This document shows positions 34,701 through 46,819 of a stretch of DNA of 64,000 bases, in pieces. The notes below the pieces were generated by a model. It was not told the DNA's origin. It ran no database searches and was given only the letters and a program-made list of their open reading frames with translations. The position numbers were made by a program, and so were the translations under genes. This DNA comes from Xylaria sp. FL1777. Taxonomy: Eukaryota; Ascomycota; Sordariomycetes; Xylariales; Xylariaceae. The first letter of the stretch is position 1, and each line of letters begins with the position of its first letter. The stretch is taken from contig MU400520.1 in assembly GCA_022578965.1 (NCBI GenBank), positions 248,001 to 312,000 on the forward strand, written 5' to 3'.

Positions 34701-37700
34701 GTCGTGGGCTTTTTAGCTTGCTCAGTTTGATCACCGACAGGCCGTGGGGTGGCAATGGCGTAGAAATCTGTGATATCAATCACTGGTAACTCGTTGCCGT
34801 CACCATTCAAAACTGTCATATTCGACGTAAAGCCGTGTATGTCCGCTTTGAGGCATTCCGCGAGAGTAAGAAGGTTCTCATCGGGTTGGCCCTCGACCTC
34901 CGTCCGTACGGTCATAGACCGGATGGAGCGAGGCACTACTAGTGAGCTCTGTCGGAGTCGTCTAGGCAAGTTGCTGTACGCTGCGACGATGATGGAGTCA
35001 AGCGTGGTCGGATGAATGACATAACTGTGAGTTCCCGAGGCGACTTCCGAGATGGTTACTTCGGCAACAGCCCTCTTTCGCGAAACTTTGATATCACTTA
35101 GATTTTGAAACGCCGAGCCGTGGTAGAATCCGATTTCTCGCATTCTGGCAAATAGATCGTCAGGCTCTATCCCATACTGCTGGAAAGCTGGCGCCAGGAA
35201 CTCATCGGCGGATACTATCCGTTCGCCTGCCACATTTGTCGCGTCAACCTTAGTTGAGACATAACCCGTACAGTTCACGGTCCAAGCATCGGCTGCGTTT
35301 ATTGACGAAATCGTGAATTCATACCAGTCCTCCTCCGTAGGTCGCATACTAAGTTGTATCTCGACGCCCGTCGAGCCGCTTGGAATCTCTAAGGTACTGG
35401 AAATCTCCACGTCTCGGAGCAAGTAAGCCGCGATAGGCTTGCTTGGATCCTGCAAAAGACGTGCTGCCTCGATGGCTATGGAGATGTAAGCAGCGCTAGG
35501 AAGCACCGGGACACCGTTAAACTGGTGGGCCACCAACCAGGGTATGTCGTTGACACGCAAGAAATTTCGCCATGTGGGAATAAGTCCGTTGCTACCGGGT
35601 AATATGCTCCCAAGAAGTTCATGGGGCTTGAAGGGATTATGACGAATCTGCTTGCTCACCCGAGATTCAACCCAGTATCGCTGTGTGTGGTTCCAAGCAT
35701 AGCTTGGAAGATCATGTACGAGAGCACGAGTCTCGCCTGAGGGTGAATTGATAGATAGAAGGGAGACCGGATACCCCCACTTGATTAGCTCGCAGGCAAG
35801 TGTCTGCATGGTCTCAACCGCGTCAATGCCTCTTGTGAGACATGAGACGTATGGCAATTCTTTCCCTCTAGCCTTGAGGATCTGACGAATGGGTCCCGAT
35901 AGTGCGCCGTGTGGTCCAACTTCGATAATCGCGTCGACCTCAAGTGTGCCATCTGTTGCGAAGCACATGGTATCAAGTGACTGACTGAAGAGAACGGGCT
36001 CCGTTAGGTTCCGAACCCAGTACTCTGAGTCTAAGGCCGTCGTTGAGGTGACAAGTTCGCCTGTCACAGGAGATGCATAACGTGGCAATGATTTAAGGGG
36101 TTGTGACTGCGGCTTGTCAGGGAGGATTTTTCGCAGAATATCGAGATATTCTTGGGCAAAGAGAATCATATGGTGAGAGTGATACGCAAGAGGTACTCGG
36201 AGTTTCCGTGCGAATATACCATCCGCTTGAATTCGCTTCTCAACAACATCTAGGGCTTTCATGTCTCCTGCAAGCGTAACGCTACCCGGCGAGTTGACAC
36301 AGGCGACAACAACGCGGCCTTCGGGTGTGTCAGAAAGGTATTTTACAGCTTCTTCCTGCCCGAGTCCGGCAGCCGCCATTCCACCAGCCGCTTTTTTGAG
36401 GGCTTCGTTGTGAAAGGCAAGCCGGTCACGGAAGAACGCTACCCCGAGCGCTTCGGCGAACGTTAAGACCCCAAATACATAACCAGCAGCTATCTCACCG
36501 CTGGAATGACTAGTCACCGCGGCCGCGGTAATGTCCCAGGATTTAAGGAGGTCAACCAAGCACAGTTGCAATGCCACGGTGACCGCCTGACTCATGTCGA
36601 CTTCCGATACACGCGTTGTTTGGGCGTCCCGCGATAGCTCCTCTTGGCAGAATTAGTCACACAGTAACTGAGAAGGTAGAAGGGGAAAGAACAAACCCAG
36701 CAACGACCATGATGAACCGTAACTTCTTAGGATCTCATCGGCTTTGCGAACAGAAGCAGCATAGATAGGATATGCCGCCACCAACTCTCGACCCATCGCA
36801 TGCCATTGAGCGCCTTGACCGTTAAAGACGAAACCTAATCTGGGTTTCTCCCGCATGACATCAGCGGGCTTGGCCGATGATGTTTCGAGTCTGTCCGCCA
36901 ATTCAGATATGCTCTTTGCATGAATCGTCGCCACGTGTGAAAATCTCGAACGCCTTTCTGAAAGGGTGAAAGCTAGATCACCCAGAAAGTCCTCTTCATC
37001 TTCAGGCAGTGCCCGAATGTGCGCGGAAAGACTTGTGGCAAAGCCTTTCAGTGCCACGGGATCTTTGGCGCTGAGTATGAAAATGCGGGAACGCTCAGGA
37101 GTTCTTACCGAAGCGTGCCCGTTAGATTTGCTGCTTGATCCCGGGGCAGCTTCTAATATAACGTGGGCATTCGTACCCCCTATCAAGCTGTAATTGTGAA
37201 TTGAAGCACGAACTGCCTTGTCTTTGGGCCACGGTAGTAGAGTAGTTGGAACCTGCGTATTTGTCGTTAGTCAGGTTCCAGCGCGTTGAAGAAATGGGCA
37301 TCGAGTACGCACTGTAATACGCCATTCTTCTAAGGGTACGTTGGGATTAGGCGTCTCATAATTCAAATTTGGGGCTATTTGTTTGTTCTTTAAAGCCCAG
37401 ACTGTCTTGATGATACCCGCAAGCCCGCTAACAGGTTCAGTATGCCCTATATTCGTTTTCACTGAGCCCACCAGTACAGGATCACCTTCATTACGGGATT
37501 GGCCGAATGTCCTAGCTAACGCCTCGGCTTCGGCAAGGTCACCCGTGGCAGTCCCTGTCATGTGTGCCTCAACATAGCCTGTGTCTGCCATATCTAGACC
37601 AGCCCGTTTGTAGCACTGCTTGATCAACTCGACTTGAGTTTCCAGGGACGGTGATGTAACCGAGGCTGTCTTTCCATTCTGGTTTAGCCTACTCTCTTTT

Positions 37701-38891
37701 ATGACTGCGTGAACGTGATCTCTATCTCTCAGCGCTGCGTGTAACGGCTTAAGGATAAGAGTCGCAGTCTGAGTTCCTGGTTAGCATGCTAAAGCAAGTA
37801 CGATGACGAGCTACTACATCGACCTTTCACACGCTTGCGGTTCATTCAAAATATGCTAGGTTGTTTACTTACGCCTTCTCCTCTTCCGTAGCCCTGGGCG
37901 CGAGAGTCCCAGGCATAACAATTCCCGTCAGCTCCGATCGTACTAAAATCATTTAAGCATTAGCATTCGCTAAGACTACATGAGCATATCTTACCTCTCA
38001 TTCGACAGAGCAATATAAAGATCTGGACTCAGTATGGCGTTGCTTGCGGCGACGATGGATATCTCAGATTCTCCTAGTGCGATACTGCGACACCCTTGAT
38101 GTAGACACACCAAGCCGGACGAGTCGCCCGTATCGATCGCCATACTGGGCCCGTGTAAGTCGAAGAAGTGAGATACACGATTTGATAGCATGGCCGTGGC
38201 ATTTCCATTAAGAAATGAAGCCGGCATGCTCTGAGGATCGCGTGCTTGGAGCTCGTGGTAATCTTTGCCGGAGCACCCCGCATAAACGGACGTATCAGTA
38301 CCTGCGAGCTTCTCTACAAGTATTCCAGCTAGGAATACGTTAGATGAGCTCTCAATGAATCTCAAGGTCATCTTATGCGCGGAGCATCAAACTTACCATT
38401 CTCAATAGCTTCGTATACGCACTCCAGCAACCACCGAAGCTGCGGATCCATCGCCTACATTTCGTTAACACCCATCTCTTCTTCCCTAACATATAAATCT
38501 CAAAAAGACTCACGTTCGCCTCTTCAGTTGATAAGTTAAAAAAGTCGGCATCAAATGCAGCGACATCTTGAGTGAGAAAATGGCCGCCAATAGCATGGGT
38601 CTAGGGAGCAAGTGGTCACAATTAGCACGTTGGAATGGTTTTAGTCTTGGCCCATCAATGAAGGTGAGCGCTCTGCTCACTCACCCGTCCCTGTCTTTTC
38701 CCGTCTGCGTGATAAAAAGAATTCACGTTGAACCGGCTCTCTGGTATACGAGACCAGGCAGCGCGCCCCCCCGCGCACATATCCCATAGCTTAGATGGGC
38801 TCGTCGCAGACCCGGCGAACCTGCAGCTCACTCCAATGATGGCAACAGCCTCTGGGGCGCCGTGGCCGTTAGGAATTGTTGATTTAGTCAT
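31773..38891 (-). CDS. Highly reducing-type polyketide synthase with altered KS and KR active sites, no ER
   Basis: Complement join 31773..32603, 32669..32989, 33053..36642, 36697..37252, 37313..37768, 37873..37942, 37995..38328, 38397..38454, 38514..38600, 38685..38891. The product has 2169 residues; all nine introns are GT-AG and every phase closes. Order: KS (about 15-440), AT (540-850; SHSSGE at about 636), DH (from about 930; H in [11 protein letters not shown]), C-methyltransferase ([11 protein letters not shown] near 1440), pseudo-KR, KR (GGMDGIG at 1807-1813), ACP (Ser2120 in GVDSIVG). The KS active-site motif DTACSSS reads DTGDSSG, so the nucleophilic Cys is Asp186, although His321 and His361 remain. 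KR keeps Lys1912, Ser and Asn1951 but has His1947 in place of Tyr. The ER is absent, and no thioesterase follows. A chain-elongating role is doubtful; decarboxylase, methylating or scaffold roles are possible. Confidence 0.92.
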
Positions 38892-39963
38892 ACTAGCTAT
38901 CGCCGAGAACCCGTGACGTTCTCTCTTGCGACTCTCGCTAACAATTAAGTAGTCCTATATACAAAAAATGCCCCAGACAGGGCAATTTAGGAGTATTAGT
39001 TTGTATATAGCAGTATAAAGTCAACAAGCCGAGCGGTGCGTCCGTCATGACCACTATGACTAAGACTATTAAGAGCTTAACAAGGGCATTCCATGATAAG
39101 AACCTCAAATTGAATCGGGACACCTGCTAAGCCCTGCCAGGCTGTCCAGCATAGCAGCTATACCTGAAAATACAGTAATCAGTTTTTACCCCTCCCGGCA
39201 CTGAGTATTACGGCGTTTACGCATATCAGCGTTGGTTCTAGGCCCTGCAGATCTAAGGAGTGTCCTGCAGGATGCGTCTGCCACTCAGGCGGCGCCTTCG
39301 GTAAAGCACAACTCTGCAGCACGCAAGGACCTAACTAGATAATTGGGCAGTAGAACTGACTACCGGTATCCTGCTGATTTGGAAGCGTAACTCAAAACCT
39401 GGAAACGGAGTGACGGACTCTGTTGTTACAAAGCGTAAGATCGGAGTTTGTTAAACCGACTGTTAACCCACTTCCCCGAAGAGTTAGGTCGCAGTTAACT
39501 CTTGTGTCAATTTCTTACTGACTCTAACGAGTCAAACGCCGAATGAGACTAGAGTAGTAGGAGTTCATAGGATCTACCCCTCATAAGCTCAGGATGGCGA
39601 TTGTGGAACGATATGAGCATGTTGGCATTGAGTTACAGTCGTTCGTTTTGAAAGCAACGCACTGAAGACTAATGGTAATGTAGAACTGATCTTCTAGACT
39701 CAGCTCAGACTTCGCGGAGCTGAGCTGCCTACTCACTTTGGCCAAATCGCAATGTAAAAGGTGGTGGACACTTGTAATTTGGATGCTGAGCATGTTTACG
39801 GCAGCTGCCTGACTTTTCCTGAAAGTCGAAAGGGACAGTAGACATCTGGAAAGCCAAAATCGGATATTCATTCGATAGATGATAAACGTTACTATACGAG
39901 TGGATGATCTATCTTATGACAATACATGTATCTAAGGCGCTCTCGGCCGTAGCCGCTCCACCG
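38892..39963. other. PKS promoter region
   Basis: This is the intergenic region between the PKS start (minus) and the acyltransferase 3' end. It holds one CGG-N5-CGG site (39406-39419) and further CGGAGT-like words, such as one at 39442. No gene is supported. Confidence 0.55.
39406..39419 (+). promoter_or_regulatory. Putative zinc-cluster site CGG-N5-CGG, PKS promoter
   Basis: CGGAGTGACGGACT, about 515 bases upstream of the PKS ATG. It shares the core GGAGT(C/G)ACGG with four other intergenic sites in the locus. Direct CGG repeats are typical Zn2Cys6 dimer targets; function here is inferred. Confidence 0.55.
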
Positions 39964-41445
39964 TTACAGTTCCATGCAATATCGCGTGAAGTGCTCATCG
40001 TGAACCAGGTGCTCCATCTCATTCTCGTAAAGATTCATAGAAATCTCAACACCTCCAGGTGTCCTTCGTGGCAGTATGAACGAGCAACGAGCATGATCGT
40101 TGAACTTGGACATAAAGAGGCGCACGGCCTCGGGACACCCGCCGTTACTGAACTTGTTGGTGCCGAGCGAGATCTGTTCAACAGGGAACAGCAGCAGGTT
40201 CGACACGAGCAGGTCCGCGCCGTCCATGTATCGGAAGCGCGGCCGCAGCAGGTCATAGTCCGGCAGGTCCCGGATCAACGCGTACGCGTCCTGCAATACG
40301 GCACTGTTGGCCCTCCCAGCGCCGTCGCGGATCACCAGTGCGATCTTCCCTAGCGGCACGCTCGGGTCCAGCAGATCCGACAGCGACACCTCGGCCTGGT
40401 TGTAGAAGGTGTTGTTGCCGAGGTAGCTCGGCGGCACCGCCTGCGCCTGCGAGAAGTCGGTTCGACCGTCGACGGCAGACTCCAGCACCGAAGTGGTCTC
40501 GGAACGCAGCCCATTGTGAGATGCGGCCGCGCGCGCACGCACTAGACTTCGCCACATCAGTGCTGTTACGATGTCATTGCTGGAGAGAATCCCCGTGCCG
40601 ACCGCCGCCTCACACTCCTTACGCAGCGTCGCCTGGCTGGCGGCCGAGACATAGAATGTGCGGTTTATCGGCTTGCGACCGGTGACTGTCTTGTTGGGGT
40701 TGTTCCGCTCCTTGATCGCCGCTTCACCCAGCGCTGTCTCTGTCGCGCAGACGTCTCGGACGCCTGTCAAACCCTTCGTCCAGTCATCATCGGCGCGTAT
40801 AAGGCTCTTCCGCCGTGCGCTCTCCTCTTTCCAGATGCGGTCCAGGAGTGTGCGATCTGAGCTCTCGGGCGGATACTCATCGAACACAAAGTCGGGATCC
40901 TGCAGGCTCCTGCAGCTGTCGGCCCACAGCTTCATCGCGAACACCATGGCCGTCCCGTCCAGGGCGGCGTGGTTGGCCGACATACTCACGATGCATCCTC
41001 CGGGAATGAAGTTGGCTTGAGCGACGATGACGTCGCACCCAGAGACTAGGTCGCCCTCGATGGGGACCGACAGCAGCTCATCGTGGTCATACGCATTGCC
41101 CGGGAACGTGTCCTCTCTGAGTTCGGCAAACGTCCATTCCGAGTCGAGCTCGTGGTACCGTAGCTGATGCGGCGTCGGTCCGTCTTCATCCCAATCTCCC
41201 CAGCGAATCTCGCGCTGCCCTGGCCGCCAGTCATCCTTTCCTGTGCCGGGCTCCCGAAGATGTATCTTTCCGCCAAGCCAGGGCACTCTGTGGAAAGCCC
41301 TCCTCAAGCCCTTGGAGAGGTCTTGAAATACCTCCTGTGGCACAGCATCTGGCTTCAGCGGGAAGTAGTAAGACAAATTCAGATAATTGGGCTTGTGTAA
41401 ATGGTCTAGGGGCGTCAGAGTGGCGTGGGCCAGCAATGAGGGCAT
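39964..41445 (-). CDS. BAHD/trichothecene 3-O-acyltransferase-like enzyme
   Basis: A single exon of 493 residues. The ATG at 41445 is used; the open frame extends eight codons further only through a GTG. The catalytic HxxxDG motif is present as NHAALDG. The first domain starts MPSLLAHATLTPLDHL and has VPWLGGKIHL, as in fungal PF02458 transferases. The second domain has the PEAVR word after the site where DFGWG usually lies, but that motif reads differently here (SLGTNKFSNGG). Such enzymes move an acyl group from CoA to a hydroxyl of a small molecule. Its place between the PKS and a transporter, with a shared promoter motif, makes it a likely tailoring enzyme. The substrate is unknown. Confidence 0.85.
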   Translation of the reverse strand: MPSLLAHATLTPLDHLHKPNYLNLSYYFPLKPDAVPQEVFQDLSKGLRRAFHRVPWLGGKIHLREPGTGKDDWRPGQREIRWGDWDEDGPTPHQLRYHELDSEWTFAELREDTFPGNAYDHDELLSVPIEGDLVSGCDVIVAQANFIPGGCIVSMSANHAALDGTAMVFAMKLWADSCRSLQDPDFVFDEYPPESSDRTLLDRIWKEESARRKSLIRADDDWTKGLTGVRDVCATETALGEAAIKERNNPNKTVTGRKPINRTFYVSAASQATLRKECEAAVGTGILSSNDIVTALMWRSLVRARAAASHNGLRSETTSVLESAVDGRTDFSQAQAVPPSYLGNNTFYNQAEVSLSDLLDPSVPLGKIALVIRDGAGRANSAVLQDAYALIRDLPDYDLLRPRFRYMDGADLLVSNLLLFPVEQISLGTNKFSNGGCPEAVRLFMSKFNDHARCSFILPRRTPGGVEISMNLYENEMEHLVHDEHFTRYCMEL

Positions 41446-42864
41446 TGTGAACAAGTATTGTTGTTGCACAACACATAGCTTGCGCAGCCAGACGCGCAGT
41501 AGAGTCTTTTACACATGCTATACCAAGATAGCTAAGACAGATATACTACCCCTTTTCCAATGAGTACTTGTGATGACTGGTAAGTCACAGTCCCAGCATA
41601 GTGTTTTACCGATTTATTCAAGCGGAGTCACATAGTCAGGGGCTTCTGTCTGACTACCTAGATAAATGCTGTAAGCAAGGTCTTCTACTTCTATACTGCG
41701 TAGAAGTACAGCGCATTACATTAGCTGCGCAGGGGGTGGCGGCGCCAATGATACTTTTTATTGGTAACTGAAAACGGCACTTGCCTATACGCCGGCAGAG
41801 GCATCTCTCGTGCTTTCAGCTACATCTACATACAGTAAGTGGTTACCTGCAAGTAAATTAACTAGTTGAGATTCGCCGGGCACACTAGAATATCTACCGG
41901 GGCTGAGTAAAATGTCTCTCAATTCGAAATACACAAAAGAACTTACTATACAGGATTGCTGGGTTGTAGCGATAACTTGATTTTCTCGCCTGACGCAGGT
42001 TGATGAGGTTACATTTACCTACACGTCAGGTATAGTCCCCATCAATAAAAGTGCACTAGCGGCCGATTATCAACGCGGGCAGATCCGGAGATCCCAGTCG
42101 ATTCAGCCCTGCATATTCAGGGGTCATGCAGATCTGTCCGAATGGAGTCTTCGCACTTTCATCAGACCCCTGCCGCTGAAGGAGTTAATGGAGGGTTCCG
42201 AATCTCCACTATTTGGGCATGACGGAGTCACGGAGTATATCTTGTAAGAGTCTAACCCGAAGGAGCATCGCAGTTAATTGTCTCTCGTCCTGAAGCAGCT
42301 TGGAGAATCAAAGGAATAACGCAGCGACGCAGTATAGCTGTTGAGGCTTAATAATGATTCTCCCTACTGGAACATAGGAAAATCCGATCGGAGAGATCAC
42401 ACTGTCAAAAAATGAAGCGGTTCAGAGAAAGGCGTATCGTCATGGTTGTTGACATTAGAGAATGTCACAGAGCTGAACTGTAGCATTGCTTATGATCCGT
42501 ACGTGAAAGTAGAATGCAGTCTAGTTAGGCGCTGGACTTCTCTATAGCTATCATATACATAGTATTATATAGAGGTCACTCAATACAAGCTTCAGGATTA
42601 TGAAATGAGGTTTGTATTATTGTCTATCAAATTGAATAAAGTCTAAGCCGAAATGCTCGCACTCCTTTTCCCCTACACTATGCTCTTTTAGGTGTAAATG
42701 CTACAGTGTGTGCGCTCACCAGCTCAAACATAAAAAATTATTCTAAGTCACTTCTAGAGATCACCTATTCCAGCCTATCAATACCCTGGTTTCAAATATC
42801 TTCTCATACTGCGCTTGATTCGCGGTCATCTTAACATTTTGCAGTTCGCAGTAATAATAGCCGA
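41446..42864. other. Acyltransferase promoter region
   Basis: About 1.4 kb between the acyltransferase start and the MFS 3' end. It holds the perfect double site at 42223-42236 and a partial one, CGGAGTCACATAGT, at 41623-41636. No gene is supported. Confidence 0.55.
42223..42236 (+). promoter_or_regulatory. Putative zinc-cluster site CGG-N5-CGG, acyltransferase promoter
   Basis: CGGAGTCACGGAGT is a perfect direct repeat of CGGAGT separated by CA, about 780 bases upstream of the acyltransferase ATG. The identical 14-mer occurs at 45232-45245. Confidence 0.6.
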
Positions 42865-44546
42865 TCAGGCTTTGTTTTGCACATGCTTGCTCACAGCCCG
42901 GATCTTGTGGCCGTATATGTATAGTATGAACGGTACCGGCGCCATCACGGTAGCTAAGGAAGCAACTATAGTGAGGACTAGGTGAGGCCCTAGATTATTG
43001 TACCAAGGCACCGAAGCCGGGATCAACGCGCCTGAAACAACGTAGCGGCTGAACGTCATGAACCCCAGCGCCGACCCAGCGTCGTTCAAGTACACGAACA
43101 CGATGTACATGTATGTTGTCGTAAAGATGGCCACGAGAGAATAGCCGAAGACGAAGGAGCCGATAATGGGCGCCCAGATGCTTCTGAAGGGGAAACATGA
43201 CCAGGCCATCCACCACAGAGACACGGGCATTAATACGGAAGCACCGAGCATGGCAAAGTAAAGGCAGACTTCAGCCTGCAGTGCTTTTCCCTCCCGCTCT
43301 GCTTTCGCAGCGGCCTTTTTGACCCAGCTATAAACGACGGGGATCAGAGCGATAGCAACACCATCGCCTACCAGAATGGCAACCCAGAGGATGAATGTGA
43401 GTGAGTCTGAGATGCCGTATACCTGGCTGAAGATATATGGATAGCCCTCCAGGAAGGTGAAGAGAACGACATAGAGGATGATCAGGTAGAAGGAAAAGAT
43501 CAAGATGATGGCCTCCGTGTAGACCATCAGGAATGGGCGGTAAACGTTCTGTAGCAGACGGTTTCCGAGCGAGCTAGCCGACGCGGCTCCCTCGACCTGA
43601 TACCGGTTGTCACCCGTCAGCTCGCGGAAATGCGCGGCCTTGCGCTCCAGCAGCAAGGGTGCGTACGTCTCAGGCTGGAACAGAAACGAGATTACTAAGA
43701 TGGCGCCGGAGATGATGAGAGAAAGCCAGTCAGCCCAGCGGAAGCCGATGTTGGGGAGGTAGGCGCCAATAATAGGACCAAGAATAGGACCAGCGTACGA
43801 GGTCATCGTGAGGAAGGGCAGACTAAATGTGACCTCAAGCGGGCTCCAGAGGTCACCTACAGTGCCACCTCCGACAGTCAGGGGTGCAGCGCCGAAGAAG
43901 CCAATCAGGAACCTGAAGATGACGGCGGCAGGGAAGTTGGGTGCCAAAGCCTTGCCCAGGATGAAGGCCATCATAAGAATTAGAGTGCTGAAGTACACCA
44001 AGTTTCGTCCAAAGGTCTCAGAGAATGGCCCCGCGAAGGCGGAACCTACGCCTACACCAATAAGATAGAGACCTAGTTTAAGCTCGCGTTAGTCGATATG
44101 TGTGTTTATAGCAGTGAAGGCCACACGACACAAAGAGTCTATCATGAAAATAACTCTAGCTTACCCGTCGTAAGAGAGCCCCTGACCGGATCAACACCGT
44201 ACTGTGCGTTAAATTGCTTTGCAACCGGCGCGTCGATGGTTCCCGGGATCGTGACGGCTATGGCGATGAGAGTCACGGTAGCAGTAGCTTGCCATTTCTT
44301 GAAACGGCTCCAGTTGAGGGGATTCAGAGGGTCGCCTTCCTTCCAGCCCACGATAAACTTAACAGCTCCATCGCCCTCCTCGGGTCGTGAAAGTGTGACG
44401 CCTGCGGGTAAGTTATTTTTATCTCTCTCGTCGCCGGAGGAGGGTGTTGAGGTGCCGGTCTTTTCAAGGTCAGACTGGGATTGGCGGTTGCTGAGGTCCT
44501 CCTTGACCGACGCGAGCAAATCGCGATATTGACGGAACATCGACAT
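42865..44546 (-). CDS. MFS transporter (DHA1 drug:H+ antiporter type)
   Basis: Complement join 42865..44072, 44165..44546 (529 residues). The start is ATG 44546, with a second ATG two codons later; the open frame upstream begins with TTG. A polar cytosolic N-terminus of about 85 residues leads to DPLNPLNWSRFKKW, the usual entry to the first helix in fungal DHA1 exporters. Twelve hydrophobic segments follow. Characteristic words are GVGSAFAGPFSETFGRN (loop 2-3), FRFLIGFFGAAPLTVGGG, and SYAGPILGPIIGAYL (motif C-like). The one intron falls in helix 2 and phases correctly. It is a plasma-membrane efflux protein, probably exporting the product of the cluster, because it shares the CGG-N5-CGG site upstream. 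Confidence 0.87.
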
Positions 44547-45231
44547 GGTTGACTGTACTGATGAGGTCGTCCGCCAGTATGGCAATATCTAAGATGGTGT
44601 CTTTAGATCTTGTGTCGATGGTAAGTAGAAGAACACGATCTATAATTATATGGCTTGCAGGGGAACATATAAAAGTGCCCAAGTTGGAAAAAAATAAAAA
44701 CAACAACTATACATCAGGAGTATCATTCCACCGACATTTCTAAGCTATACTGACCGGAAGTTTTACAACTATCCCTTTGTACGTCATTTCGGTTGCAGTG
44801 CCTCTATACCTTGTCTAGCGCAGCCTTTAAATATGTTACAGCCGAAATGGCGTCACCAGGGTGCCGAGTGACTGAGTTAACAGCATACCTTGGTTGAGAG
44901 ATTAGTCAATGTAACTTTGCATTGTGTGGTGTGTAGATTGGGATGATCATACGTCGTAAGTATTAGAGGTGACTGCTCAGGTATTTTACATATTTGCTTT
45001 ATCCTTTAGGTTTAGCTTTACACTTTGTTTACATATTCTTCGATTTTGTTTTATGTATTAATCAATAAAAATATTCTTCATTTTTCGCAGATGGCAGTTC
45101 ATTAATTGATTTATCGGGTATAAACTGGTTTCAACTCATGTATTAGTCTTTCAATTTATTCATAACTCAAAACATCAACATACCAGAGTGGCATGACCAT
45201 TGCTACAGTAGACATTGATGCAGCCAGAGGC

Positions 45232-45245
45232 CGGAGTCACGGAGT
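45232..45245 (+). promoter_or_regulatory. Putative zinc-cluster site CGG-N5-CGG, transporter promoter
   Basis: CGGAGTCACGGAGT, identical in all 14 bases to the site in front of the acyltransferase. It lies about 690 bases upstream of the MFS ATG and 1.6 kb upstream of the Myb gene. Confidence 0.6.
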
Positions 45246-46490
45246 TGTTTCCAAGCCATGAAATTGCTGACAAGTATTTCCCGACACTAATCCAGTATAG
45301 GAATAGCTAGCTTACAGCACGCGAATAACGATGCGAAGGGATTGGCTAATTATCACGCTGGAGATAAGGCAAAACCACAACCATGTCGGACGCGTTGGGT
45401 GAGTGTTGTGAGAACCAATTTTGTTGGTGCCAAGTAGAAACTATTTATCTGCGGATTTCCTATGTAGACTACTTATGTTGAAGGTCGTCATGTAACCGGG
45501 ATGCTCGAATAAGTGTCAGTGCTCTTGGTGGGCTCGTCAGCGCTTGTACTCCCTTATAATCTTCTTTATAACCAAGAGGAATCTTCGTCTGCCCAAAACA
45601 GCATTTCACTCTTTCTTTATATATTGCGGTTCACAGATAGTCTAGTCATTAAGGCAGACCAAATCCTGAGACTTCGAAGGTCCTCGACGATGCTCTAGGA
45701 ATATACGGATGTCGATGATTGGGTATTCCACCACAATACAAGCTCACATCCTCGTCCCCCCCAGACTAGTCAGCTATTACCATTCGAGCAATCGGCCGAT
45801 TTGAACAGAACCGCCACCCCTTGATGTGGCATCCTTTCTTGGAGCCCTATCCGGCCCCCTGGGACCAGATTGTCTCAATTTGGAATCGTATTATAGCAAA
45901 TCACAGAGAGTTTGGAATGTTTTACTTCCCTGCATCTGTGAGCTGCGGGGCTTATACATGTTCCTACCCGTGCGTAGTAAGGATAATGATAGTGCTGCAG
46001 CACGAGGATGATGTCACTATTAGCTTGATGCATGTTGGCGGCTTATTCAGACGCCACGTACTTACGTCTAGGTCTGTGCAGTACTTTCAGCCGCTAGCTG
46101 CGCAGAACAAAATAAGCTATAGGGATCGTGGAAGGATCTCGAAAACTAATACATTGGTAATAGACTGGGTGGGAGACGATTGTATAGCTTATGGTTATCG
46201 ACCTAGGTAAAATGATATGGATTAAAAGCACACATTCGTAATTATTCATTGATGACAATATGAGTTTTAATTTGGCCTTCCTCATTATAAGATAGGAAAA
46301 ATAAGCAGCAACCTGAACACTTATTAGGTAAGTAACAAATCAATTGCCAAGACTGCGCGATGAGTGGCGGATTAGCTTCATGTAACCCGCGCACCAGATT
46401 AGAGGCGCCAGGCAGCGTTATAAGTGGCGTTTGTACCATCTGCAGGTGATGTCTAACGTTGTAGTATCCAATCAGGAAAGGCTAGAAACA

Positions 46491-46684
46491 TAGCGCCAGA
46501 TGCACCTATGCTATGTGCTAAGCCTCGGGAAGCGAAGTAACCGTTGAGGTTGCCTAGCAAGGTCATTGAAGCATCTATAAAGGGAATTGTTGACATAATA
46601 TAGCGGTGTATGCACCTACAATGCGTGATAAGCGTCGGTAAGCGAAATACCGTTAAGGTTGCCAAGCAGGAAGGTGATTCAAGA
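46491..46684. repeat. Imperfect direct duplication, unit about 80 bases
   Basis: Copy 1 (46491-46570) and copy 2 (46601-46684) share TAGCG, TGCACCTA, TAAGC, TCGG, AAGCGAA, ACCGTT and AGGTTGCC in the same order, offset by 110 bases. It lies just upstream of the Myb gene. The origin is unknown. Confidence 0.5.
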
Positions 46685-46819
46685 CGATTCTCTTCGCGCA
46701 GCAGCTTGTATAAAGGATATTTAGTTTGTTTCAGCCGGTAGATATCATTGTGATATAGACACATCATCGTGGTATATACCGATAGATCAGGCTTGATTCA
46801 CGAACTATCTTCGAGTGCG

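Larger units (their letters stand above)
44547..46819. other. Long divergent spacer between transporter and Myb gene
   Basis: About 2.3 kb. It contains the perfect regulatory direct repeat at 45232-45245 and a diverged duplication at 46491-46684. A frame at 45824-46210 is open but unrecognised and not called. Confidence 0.5.

Noticed and set aside
45824..46210. 129-codon plus-strand frame in the MFS-Myb spacer
   Set aside because: No family resemblance or splice signals, and it overlaps other frames.
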